64,000 nt of DNA from Actinoplanes sp. N902-109 (lineage in GTDB: Bacteria; Actinomycetota; Actinomycetes; Mycobacteriales; Micromonosporaceae). The translations under genes and the position numbers were made by a program. Positions 26,733-34,294 of this stretch are shown piece by piece. The stretch spans positions 3,721,501 to 3,785,500 of the forward strand of contig NC_021191.1 of assembly GCF_000389965.1 (NCBI RefSeq). Reading direction: 5' to 3'. Numbering within the stretch: the stretch's first letter is position 1; every line of letters begins with the position of its first letter. The notes beneath the pieces are model-generated. The model searched no databases and was not told the DNA's origin. It saw only the letters and a program-made list of their open reading frames with translations.

Positions 26733-27599
26733 ATGCGTCTTCCCTCCTGGCTCTCCCAGCACCTCGCCGCCCTGCGCGCGCTGCTGGTCCTGACCGTCGT
26801 CACCGGGCTGGCCTACCCGCTGTTCCTGGTGGCGGTCGGCCGCCTGCCCGGGCTCGACGGCAAGGCCGGCGGCTCGCTGGTCACCGTCGACGGCAAGCGG
26901 GTCGGCAGCTCGCTGATCGGCCAGTCGTTCACCGACGCCGACGGCAACGCCGACCCGAGGTACTTCCAGTCGCGCCCGTCGGCGGCCGGCGACGGGTACG
27001 ACCCGACCGCCACCTCGGCCGGCAACCTCGGTCCGGAAAGCGTCGTGGACACCCTGGCCGACAACCCCGGCGACGCGTCGCAGAGCCTGCTCACCCAGGT
27101 CTGCGCGCGCAGCCTGGCGGTCGGCAAGCTCGAAGGTGTCGACGGCAGCCGGCCCTACTGCACCACCGACGGGGTGGGCGCGGTGCTGGCCGTCTTCCAC
27201 CGCGACGGGCTGACCGGCCCGGTCACCCGGGTGGTGTCGGTCAACCAGACCGGTACGCCCTTCGTCGCCACCTACGGCGGTGTCCCGGTCGAGCCGGCCA
27301 CGATCGGCCAGGACTACCAGGCGCTCGGCGGGGTCGTCACCCCCGTCCGCGGCGACGCCCCGGCCCACCCGGTCGTGCCCGCCGATGCGGTCACCGCGAG
27401 CGCCAGCGGTCTCGACCCGGACATCAGCCCCGCGTACGCCGCGCTGCAGGTGCCCCGGATCGCCCGTGAGCGCGGCCTGACCGCGCAGCAGGTCCGCGAG
27501 CTGATCGCCGGGCACACCGACGACCGGGCGCTCGGGTTCCTGGGCGAGCCGGGTGTCAACGTGCTGGAGCTCAACCTGGCCCTCGACGGGAACAGGTAG
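26733..27599 (+). CDS. kdpC: K+-transporting ATPase subunit KdpC, enlarged form
   Basis: A 288-residue protein against roughly 190-210 in well-known KdpC. One N-terminal membrane helix is followed by family blocks: LIGQSFTD, YFQSRPSAAGDGYDPTATSAGNLGPES, and near the end VTASASGLDPDISPAYAALQVPRIA and LGFLGEPGVNVLELNLALD. Between the SAGNLGPES block and VTASASGLDP lies about 100 extra residues including two cysteines. KdpC associates with KdpB and is needed for assembly and nucleotide affinity. The insertion should lie on the extracytoplasmic side. Operon position is normal. Confidence 0.94.
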   Translation: MRLPSWLSQHLAALRALLVLTVVTGLAYPLFLVAVGRLPGLDGKAGGSLVTVDGKRVGSSLIGQSFTDADGNADPRYFQSRPSAAGDGYDPTATSAGNLGPESVVDTLADNPGDASQSLLTQVCARSLAVGKLEGVDGSRPYCTTDGVGAVLAVFHRDGLTGPVTRVVSVNQTGTPFVATYGGVPVEPATIGQDYQALGGVVTPVRGDAPAHPVVPADAVTASASGLDPDISPAYAALQVPRIARERGLTAQQVRELIAGHTDDRALGFLGEPGVNVLELNLALDGNR

Positions 27600-27604
27600 C
27601 GGCC

Positions 27605-30088
27605 GTGGCGCGCGGGGAACTCCGCATCCATCTCGGTGCCGCACCGGGCGTCGGCAAGACGTACACGATGCTGGAGGAAGCGCACCGGCGCGCCGAACGC
27701 GGCACCGACGTGGTCATCGGCCTGGTCGAGACGCACGGCCGCAAGCACACCGAGGCGATGATCGGCGAGCTGGAGGTGATCCCGCGCACGCAGCTGCGCT
27801 ACCGCGGCGCGGGGTTCACCGAGATGGACCTCGACGCTGTCCTGGCCCGCAGGCCCGAGCTCGCGGTGGTGGACGAGCTCGCCCACTCCAACGTCCCGGG
27901 CGCCCGCAACGCCAAGCGCTGGCAGGACGTGCAGGAGCTGCTCGCCGCCGGGATCGACGTGCTGACCACGGTGAACGTGCAGCACCTCGAGTCGCTCAAC
28001 GACGTCGTCGCGCAGATCACCGGGGTGGAGCAGCGCGAGACCGTGCCGGATGCCGTGGTGCGGGCCGCCGAGCAGGTCGAGCTGGTCGACATGACCCCGG
28101 AGGCGCTGCGCCGGCGGATGGCGCACGGCAACATCTACCAGCCGGAGAAGATCGACGCGGCGCTCGGCAACTACTTCCGCGCCGGCAACCTCACCGCACT
28201 GCGCGAGCTGGCCCTGCTGTGGCTGGCCGACAAGGTCGAGGACCAGCTCGACAAGTACCGCGCCGACCACAAGATCGACACGAGGTGGGAGACCCGGGAG
28301 CGGGTGGTGGTCGCCCTGACCGGGGGCCGGGAGGGCGGGACGCTCATCCGCCGGGCCGCGCGCATCGCCGCGCGGAACAAGGGGGCGGACCTGCTGGCCG
28401 TCCACATCGCCAGGAACGACGGCCTGAACGGCGCCGACCCCGCCGCGCTGTCCCGGCAGCGGGTGCTGGTCGAGAGCCTGGGCGGCAGCTATCACCAGGT
28501 CGTCGGCGCGGACGTGCCCCAGGCGCTGCTCGACTTCGCGCGGGCGGTCAATGCGACGCAGATCGTGCTCGGGGCGTCCAGCCGGGGCCGGCTCGCCCAG
28601 TTGTTCACCGCCGGTGTCGGGGTCACCACGACCGCCCTGTCCGGCACGATCGACGTCCACCTCGTCCCGCACGAACGGGCCGGTGCCGGCCGCCGCGCCG
28701 GCCGGGTGCCCGCCGCCCTGTCGCGGCGCCGGCGGGTCGCCGGGCTGGTCACGGTGCTCGCCGGGCTGCCGGTGCTGACCGCCCTGCTCAGCATCGGCGC
28801 GGGGCTGACGCTGGCCAACGACATCCTGGTGTTCCTCGCGGCGGTCGTCGCGGTGTCCCTGATCGGCGGGCTCTGGCCGGCCCTGATCGCCGCCGTCGCG
28901 GGGTCGATGCTGCTCAACTACTTCTTCACGCCGCCGGTGCGCCGGTTCACCATCGCCGAGGGCGAGAACCTGCTCGCCCTGGGCATCTTCGTGGTGGTGG
29001 CGCTGGCCGTCAGCTGGGTGGTCGACACCGCCGCGCGCAAGACCCGCCAGGCGGCGCAGGCCGGTGCCGACGCGCAGACCCTGGCCACCGTCGCCGGCAG
29101 CGTGCTGCGCGGCGACCGGCCCCTGATCGCCCTGATGGAACGGCTCGCCGAGATCTTCGCGCTGCGCTCGGTGACCCTGCTCGACAAGGGTGTCGTGGTG
29201 GCCGGCGTCGGTGACAACCCGTGCGTCGACGCGGGCGAGTCCGATGTGGAGGTCAAGGTCGACGATGATCTGGTCGTGTTGCTGTGCGGCCGCCCGCTGG
29301 CGGCCTCCGACCGGCGCATCGTGGAGGCCTTCGCCGCGCAGGCGGCGGTGGCGTTGCGTCAGGAGCGGCTGTCCGCCGAGGCTGCGACGGCCAAGCCGCT
29401 GGCCGAGGCCGACCGCATGCGCACCGCGTTGCTCGCGGCCGTCAGCCACGACCTGCGGACGCCGCTGGCCTCGGCGAAGGCGTCGGTGGCCAGCCTGCGC
29501 AGCGGCGACGTCGACTTCGACGAGCAGGACCGGGCCGAGCTGCTGGAGACCGCCGACGTGTCGCTCGACCGGCTGATCCGGCTGGTGACCAACCTGCTCG
29601 ACATGAGCCGGCTGCAGACCGGCGCGCTCGGTGTCTCCGCCACCGCCATCGGTGCCGAGGAGATCGTCCCGCGTGCCCTCGACGACCTGGGACCGGCGGG
29701 GCGTACCGTCGCGTTGCACATCCCCGACGACCTGCCGTTGCTGTCCGCCGATCCCGGGCTGCTGGAACGGGTGCTGGTCAACCTGAGCGCCAACGCCCTG
29801 CGGCACAGCCCACCCGGGCACCCGCCGATGATCACCGCCAGCACCCTCGGTTCCACCGTGGAGATCCGGGTGGTCGACCGGGGGCCGGGCATCCCGGAGG
29901 ACCGCTGGGAGGATGTGTTCGCGCCGTTCCAGCGGCTCGGTGACCGCGACAACCACACCGGCGTCGGGCTCGGCCTGGCCCTGTCCCGCGGCCTCACCGA
30001 GGCGATGGGCGGCACCCTGACCCCGGAAGCGACCCCCGGAGGAGGACTCACCATGACCGTCTCGCTGCCCACGGCGGAGCCTCGATGA
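27605..30088 (+). CDS. kdpD: Osmosensitive K+ channel sensor histidine kinase KdpD
   Basis: An 827-residue sensor. The N-terminal KdpD domain (1-210) has the P-loop-like GAAPGVGKTYTML and VVDELAHSNVPGARNAKRWQDV. A universal-stress-protein-like domain (about 230-350) is followed by four membrane helices (375-475, DUF4118), then a dimerisation helix with phospho-acceptor H615 in AAVSHDLRTPLASAKAS and the HATPase domain (LVNLSANALRHS, GVGLGLALSRGL). GTG 27605 begins six bases after kdpC. KdpD senses low potassium or turgor and phosphorylates KdpE, whose ATG overlaps its stop. Confidence 0.96.
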   Translation: MARGELRIHLGAAPGVGKTYTMLEEAHRRAERGTDVVIGLVETHGRKHTEAMIGELEVIPRTQLRYRGAGFTEMDLDAVLARRPELAVVDELAHSNVPGARNAKRWQDVQELLAAGIDVLTTVNVQHLESLNDVVAQITGVEQRETVPDAVVRAAEQVELVDMTPEALRRRMAHGNIYQPEKIDAALGNYFRAGNLTALRELALLWLADKVEDQLDKYRADHKIDTRWETRERVVVALTGGREGGTLIRRAARIAARNKGADLLAVHIARNDGLNGADPAALSRQRVLVESLGGSYHQVVGADVPQALLDFARAVNATQIVLGASSRGRLAQLFTAGVGVTTTALSGTIDVHLVPHERAGAGRRAGRVPAALSRRRRVAGLVTVLAGLPVLTALLSIGAGLTLANDILVFLAAVVAVSLIGGLWPALIAAVAGSMLLNYFFTPPVRRFTIAEGENLLALGIFVVVALAVSWVVDTAARKTRQAAQAGADAQTLATVAGSVLRGDRPLIALMERLAEIFALRSVTLLDKGVVVAGVGDNPCVDAGESDVEVKVDDDLVVLLCGRPLAASDRRIVEAFAAQAAVALRQERLSAEAATAKPLAEADRMRTALLAAVSHDLRTPLASAKASVASLRSGDVDFDEQDRAELLETADVSLDRLIRLVTNLLDMSRLQTGALGVSATAIGAEEIVPRALDDLGPAGRTVALHIPDDLPLLSADPGLLERVLVNLSANALRHSPPGHPPMITASTLGSTVEIRVVDRGPGIPEDRWEDVFAPFQRLGDRDNHTGVGLGLALSRGLTEAMGGTLTPEATPGGGLTMTVSLPTAEPR

Positions 30089-30762
30089 CCCGGATCCTGG
30101 TCGTCGACGACGAGCCGCAGATCGTCCGGGCGCTGAGCATCAACCTCAAGGCCCGCCGCTACGAGGTCGACGCCGCCCCGGACGGCGCCTCGGCCCTGCG
30201 GCTGGCCGGTGACCGGCATCCCGACCTGGTGGTGCTCGACCTCGGCCTGCCCGACATGGAGGGCACCGAGGTGATCCGCGGGCTGCGCGGCTGGACCACC
30301 GTGCCGATCATCGTGCTCTCCGGCCGGGTCGAGAGCAACGACAAGGTGGACGCGCTCGACGCCGGCGCGGACGACTACATCACCAAGCCGTTCGGCATCG
30401 ACGAGCTGCTGGCCCGCATCCGCGCGGTGACCCGCCGCACCCGGGCCCCCGGCGAGGCGGCGCCCACCGTGACGATCGGCGCGAACACCGTCGAGCTCGA
30501 CACCCGCAGGGTGCGCAACGGCGACCGCGAGATCCGGCTCACCCCGACCGAGTGGCAGTTGCTCGAGCACCTGGTGCGTCACCCCGGCAAACTGCACAGC
30601 CAGCGCGCCCTGCTGCACGACGTCTGGGGCCCGCAGTACCTCACCGAGAGCAACTACCTGCGCCAGTACATGGCCCGGCTGCGCCGCAAGCTCGAGGAGG
30701 ACCCGGCCCGTCCCCGCCACCTGATCACCGAGCCCGGCATGGGCTACCGCTTCCGGCCGTGA
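30085..30762 (+). CDS. kdpE: Response regulator KdpE
   Basis: A 225-residue OmpR/PhoB-class regulator with phospho-acceptor D52 (VVLDLGLPDMEG), the conserved lysine in ITKPFGIDELLARI, and a winged helix ending in LRQYMARLRRKLEEDPARPRHLITEPGMGYRF. It activates the kdp operon after phosphorylation by KdpD. The likely binding site is the pair of 11-bp direct repeats at 22648-22669. The ATG overlaps the kdpD stop (ATGA), completing an unusually compact kdpFABCDE operon. Confidence 0.96.
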   Translation: MTRILVVDDEPQIVRALSINLKARRYEVDAAPDGASALRLAGDRHPDLVVLDLGLPDMEGTEVIRGLRGWTTVPIIVLSGRVESNDKVDALDAGADDYITKPFGIDELLARIRAVTRRTRAPGEAAPTVTIGANTVELDTRRVRNGDREIRLTPTEWQLLEHLVRHPGKLHSQRALLHDVWGPQYLTESNYLRQYMARLRRKLEEDPARPRHLITEPGMGYRFRP

Positions 30763-30988
30763 GCTCGGGCGCGGCGGTGTACCAGCGGCGTCAACACCCG
30801 GTGCGCCGGGGCGCCGATCACACGGTGCCGTTCCCGCCCCGGGCGGTCCCGCGGAGCTCGGCGTGCCCGGCGGCAGGACCCGCACGATCACCCGCCGCAC
30901 GACGGTCGAGGATCTGCTCCACAGCGTCGCCTGGAGCCGCTCAGCCGGGGTGCCGGTCACATGCCCATGACCTGCGGCAACGGCCGGT

Positions 30989-31792
30989 TCACCACCAGGT
31001 GCTCTCGCGGGCGCGGTCGGTTCCCTGGGTGCGGTCGAGGCTGTCCAGGGTGGCCAGTTGCTTGTCGGAGAGCTCGAAGTCGACGACGGCGGCGTTCTGG
31101 GCGATCCGGTCGCGGTGCGTCGACTTGGGCAGCGCGATCAGGCCGCGCTGCAGCGACCAGCGGATCAGCACCTGCGCCGGGGTCCGCCCGGTCTGCTCGG
31201 CGATGGCGGCGACCTCCGGATCGCCGAGGTGGCGGCCGGTGCCCAGCGGGCTGTAGGCCTCCAGCGCCACCCCGCTGCCGGCACAGACCTCCTGCAGGCC
31301 GCGCCGGTATTCGAACGGGCTGAACTGGACCTGGTTGACCACCGGCGGCACGTCGGCGGCGAGCACGGCCCGGATGTCGGCGGCACTGTAGTTGGAGACG
31401 CCGATCGAGCGGGCATAACCGAGCTGCTGGGCGCGCTGCATGCCGTCCCACGCCCGCGTCGGTCCGCCGGCCGGCCAGTGCACGAGGTAGAGGTCCACGA
31501 AGTCGACGCCCAGCCGGTGCAGGCTCTGCTCCAGCTCGGCGACCGGGTCGCGGCGGGCCGGGTTGAACTTGGTGGTCAGATAGACCTCGTCGCGGGCCAG
31601 GCCGCTGCCCCGGACCGCGCGGCCGACGCTCTGCTCGTTGCCGTACGCCTGGGCGGTGTCGATGTGGCGGTAGCCGGCCTCCAGCGCCCAGCGCACCGCG
31701 TCCTCGCACTCGCGGCCGTCGCTCACCTGCCAGACGCCCAGGCCCAGCACCGGGATCCCGCTGCCATCGGCAAGGGTCTTGGTCTGCGTCAC
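30989..31792 (-). CDS. Aldo/keto reductase
   Basis: A 267-residue NADPH-dependent AKR of the 2,5-diketogluconate reductase type. The family's catalytic D-Y-K-H set is visible: D in RHIDTAQAYGNE, Y in the same motif, K in LTTKFNP and H in LYLVHWP. SIGVSNYS and IPKSTH-like LIALPKSTHRDRI follow. GTG 31792 is preceded by AGGAGGAG. The 226 bases between it and kdpE (30763-30988) hold no gene I can recognise. Likely a general carbonyl-detoxifying enzyme. Confidence 0.93.
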   Translation of the reverse strand: MTQTKTLADGSGIPVLGLGVWQVSDGRECEDAVRWALEAGYRHIDTAQAYGNEQSVGRAVRGSGLARDEVYLTTKFNPARRDPVAELEQSLHRLGVDFVDLYLVHWPAGGPTRAWDGMQRAQQLGYARSIGVSNYSAADIRAVLAADVPPVVNQVQFSPFEYRRGLQEVCAGSGVALEAYSPLGTGRHLGDPEVAAIAEQTGRTPAQVLIRWSLQRGLIALPKSTHRDRIAQNAAVVDFELSDKQLATLDSLDRTQGTDRARESTWW

Positions 31793-31841
31793 TGTGTGCT
31801 CCTCCTGCTGAACGAGTTTCGACGTCGAAGGTTAGCTCTGA

Positions 31842-32555
31842 TCAGTCGAGCCGGGTGCCGGTCAGGTCGGCCAGCTCGGTGAGCAGGTCGTCCTGGAACT
31901 CCTTGTCCTTGGCCGCCGGGTGCGGCTCCTGCTGCCGCTGATGGAACCAGTAGCCGCCGGTGGTCGCCGCCCGGCGGTCGTCGCCGGTGGCGAGCCACTC
32001 CTGGGTCAGGTGGCCCAGCCGCAGGTCGTCCGGGGCTCCCGGGCCGCCCATCCGGGTGGGCACCCAGCCGGGGTCGACCGCGTTGCTCGTCGTGCCCGGC
32101 CACCGCCGGGCGACCGCCAGCGCGAGCGTCGTGACCAGGAGCTTGCTGTCCGAGTACGAACCCCCGCCCCGCACCCGCGACACGTCGGCACGCCCACCGC
32201 GGTGCATGCCGCTGCTCAGGTACACCAGCCGCCGCGGCTGTCCGATCAAGGCGGTGAGCAGGTACGGCGCCACCACGTTCACGCTCATGACGTCCGGGCT
32301 GTCCAGCACTCCCGCGTTGTGGATCACCGCGTCGACCGGCCCGCCCTGGTTGACCTGGTCGGCCACCGACCGTACCGCGCCGGGGTCGGCCAGGTCCCCG
32401 GTGACGCCGGTCGCGCCGCGGTCGAGCAGGTCCCGCACCGCCGCCAGCCGCTCGGTGCTGCGGGCGTGGACGATGACGTCGTGCCCGTCGCCCAGCAGCG
32501 TGGCAGCGGTCGCGCGGCCCAGCCCGTCCGCCGACCCGGTGATGAAGACTCGCAT
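31842..32555 (-). CDS. SDR-family NAD(P)-dependent oxidoreductase
   Basis: A 237-residue SDR with ITGSADGLGRATA for the cofactor, HNAGV, and a YSDSK catalytic motif (GGGSYSDSKLLVTTLALAVARRWP). The C-terminal WFHQRQQEPHPAAKDKEFQDDLLTEL is typical of light-dependent-protochlorophyllide-reductase-like atypical SDRs common in actinomycetes. AGGAGC precedes the ATG. It lies 49 bases upstream of the aldo/keto reductase start on the same strand, so the two may be co-transcribed. The substrate is unknown. Confidence 0.9.
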   Translation of the reverse strand: MRVFITGSADGLGRATAATLLGDGHDVIVHARSTERLAAVRDLLDRGATGVTGDLADPGAVRSVADQVNQGGPVDAVIHNAGVLDSPDVMSVNVVAPYLLTALIGQPRRLVYLSSGMHRGGRADVSRVRGGGSYSDSKLLVTTLALAVARRWPGTTSNAVDPGWVPTRMGGPGAPDDLRLGHLTQEWLATGDDRRAATTGGYWFHQRQQEPHPAAKDKEFQDDLLTELADLTGTRLD

Positions 32556-32584
32556 CTGTTGCTCCTGTTCTCGGCCGTAGCGCC

Positions 32585-32590
32585 TAGCCT
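32585..32590 (+). promoter_or_regulatory. -10 box for the Nudix gene (leaderless)
   Basis: TAGCCT lies six bases before the ATG at 32597 with no Shine-Dalgarno sequence between, consistent with a leaderless transcript. The -35 region is not obvious. Confidence 0.45.
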
Positions 32591-32596
32591 GGCCCG

Positions 32597-33070
32597 ATGA
32601 CCGAGGATTTCACCGCTACGCTGCCGCGCAAACGGATGGCGGCCGGCGCGTTGCTGACCGACGAGCAGGGCCGGGTGCTGCTGGTGGAGCCGACCTACAA
32701 GCCGTCCTTCGAGATCCCGGGCGGGACGGTCGAGGCCGGCGAGTCGCCGCGGGCAGCGGTGGTGCGCGAGCTCGAGGAGGAACTCGGCCTGCCGGTGCGG
32801 CCGGGCCGGCTGCTGGTGGTCGACTGGGTGCCGCCGCGGCCGGGGCGCACCGAGGGCCTGATGATGCTGTTCGACGGCGGCCTCCTGACACCGGCGCAGA
32901 CCGGCCGGATCCGGTTGCCGCCCGAGGAGCTGCGCAGCTGGGCGTGGTGCACCGAGCAGCAGGCCGCCGAGCGGCTGACCGAGCTGCTGGCCCGGCGCAT
33001 CGGTGCGGCGCTGCGGGCGCGGGCCGCCGGCGTGGTGGCGTACCTGGAGAACGGTTTCGCCGTTTCCTGA
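32597..33070 (+). CDS. Nudix hydrolase
   Basis: A 157-residue protein with a fully canonical Nudix box GGTVEAGESPRAAVVRELEEEL followed by GL. Surrounding segments (RVLLVEPTYKPSFEIPGG, RLLVVDWVPPRPG) are strikingly similar to the Nudix protein at 21981-22535, so the two are paralogues. It diverges from the SDR at 31842 across 41 bases and appears to be transcribed without a leader. The role may be nucleotide-pool cleaning or hydrolysis of a nucleotide derivative; no substrate can be named. Confidence 0.9.
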   Translation: MTEDFTATLPRKRMAAGALLTDEQGRVLLVEPTYKPSFEIPGGTVEAGESPRAAVVRELEEELGLPVRPGRLLVVDWVPPRPGRTEGLMMLFDGGLLTPAQTGRIRLPPEELRSWAWCTEQQAAERLTELLARRIGAALRARAAGVVAYLENGFAVS

Positions 33071-33167
33071 GCGGACCGGTGCCGCAGCTCTGCCGAGCGG
33101 GAGCCGGGCTTCATGAGGCTTCTTCCGGTAACCTTCCGGCTCCCCCCTCCGGAAGGTCGCCATCCCC

Positions 33168-33677
33168 GTGCGCGCGTTGTTCGTGATTGCTGCCGCTGTC
33201 CTGCTCGGCTTTGTGCTCAGCCCGATGATGCGCACCGATGCGGCGACCTGCACACCCCGACCGGCGGCGTCGGCGTTGACCGGCTGGAGCGAGGAGCAGG
33301 TGGCCAACGCCCGGCTCATCGTCACCGTCGGCGAACGACGTCGGGTGCCGGTCGAGGGGCAGGTGATCGCGGTCGCCACGGCCCTGCAGGAGTCGCGGCT
33401 GCGCAACCTGCGCGGCGGCGACCGCGATTCGGTCGGGTTGTTCCAGCAGCGCGCCAGCCAGGGCTGGGGTACGCCGCGGCAGCTCGCCGACCCGGCGTAC
33501 CAGACCGGCAAGATCTACGACAAGCTGCTCGACGTCGACGGCTGGCAGGAGATGCGGCTCACCGACGCGGCTCAGGCGGTGCAGGTGTCGGCGTACCCGG
33601 GGGCGTACGCGAAGCATGCCCGCGCCGCGACCGGTCTGGTCGACGCGCTGAGCGGTGCGGGCTCCTGCCCGCGGTGA
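33168..33677 (+). CDS. Small secreted lysozyme/transglycosylase-fold protein
   Basis: A 169-residue protein with an N-terminal hydrophobic signal or anchor (MRALFVIAAAVLLGFVLSPMM) and a domain with AVATALQESRLRNL and SVGLFQQRASQGWGTPRQL. The glutamate in QESRL and the GLFQQR loop match the lysozyme-like fold that actinomycetes carry in many short exported proteins. Muralytic activity has rarely been shown for these. GTG 33168 has a GGAAGG-like site in the preceding bases. It is a single gene with no operon partner. Confidence 0.82.
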   Translation: MRALFVIAAAVLLGFVLSPMMRTDAATCTPRPAASALTGWSEEQVANARLIVTVGERRRVPVEGQVIAVATALQESRLRNLRGGDRDSVGLFQQRASQGWGTPRQLADPAYQTGKIYDKLLDVDGWQEMRLTDAAQAVQVSAYPGAYAKHARAATGLVDALSGAGSCPR

Positions 33678-33792
33678 CCGCGCCGGTCAGCGGGGCGCCG
33701 GCGCGTTGCCGGCCGCCGGCAGCACTGCCGCGCGGGCCCGGCGTCATCGTTTCGTCGGCGCCGCGTATGCGCTCGGCGGGTGGACTGGGGTC

Positions 33793-34287
33793 ATGACCGA
33801 CACCGTCTTTTCTTCCGCCACTGTGGCCGGGCTCGCCGACCGGGCCGCGATCACCGACACTCTGCACCGCTACACCGCGGGTCTGGACCTCAACGATTCC
33901 GGACTGCTGGCCTCGGCGCTGACCGAGGATGCCGTGGTCGACCTGGGACCGGCCATGCGGCGCATCGGCTTCGACTTCCCGCCGCTGGCGCCGCGCGACA
34001 CCGTGGTGTCCACGCTCATCGGTGCGGTGGGGCCGTTGGACACCAGCCACGCCATCAGCAACGTCCGGGCCACCGTCGAGGGTGACACCGCCACCGTGTA
34101 CGCCTACGCCCAGGCGCAGCACTTCAAGCCGGGCGCCGGGTCGGACCCGGCCGTCACCCGTCACGCACTGATGATGAACCGGTACACCGCCACGATGGTG
34201 CGTGCCGGCGAGCAGTGGCGGATCAAGCACCTGGACATCGCCAACGCCTGGTTCGACGGCGACCCGCTGATGCTGCTGGGCGACTGA
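33793..34287 (+). CDS. NTF2-like (SnoaL-type) protein
   Basis: A 164-residue alpha+beta-barrel protein. LADRAAITDTLHRYTAGLDLNDSGLLASALTEDAVVDLG is the N-terminal cone of SnoaL-like domains, and HAISNVRATVEGDTATVYAYAQAQH and MVRAGEQWRIKHLDIANAWFDGD complete the fold. Members are isomerases, dehydratases or simply small-ligand binders. The ATG at 33793 is the conserved start; an in-frame extension to 33655 is composed of shadow codons. It converges on the SARP gene at 34295 with seven bases between. The function is unknown. Confidence 0.85.
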   Translation: MTDTVFSSATVAGLADRAAITDTLHRYTAGLDLNDSGLLASALTEDAVVDLGPAMRRIGFDFPPLAPRDTVVSTLIGAVGPLDTSHAISNVRATVEGDTATVYAYAQAQHFKPGAGSDPAVTRHALMMNRYTATMVRAGEQWRIKHLDIANAWFDGDPLMLLGD

Positions 34288-34294
34288 GCACCGG

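Noticed and set aside
30763..30988. Possible small gene or gene remnant after kdpE
   Set aside because: No frame has a plausible start, ribosome site or recognisable protein; treated as ordinary intergenic sequence.
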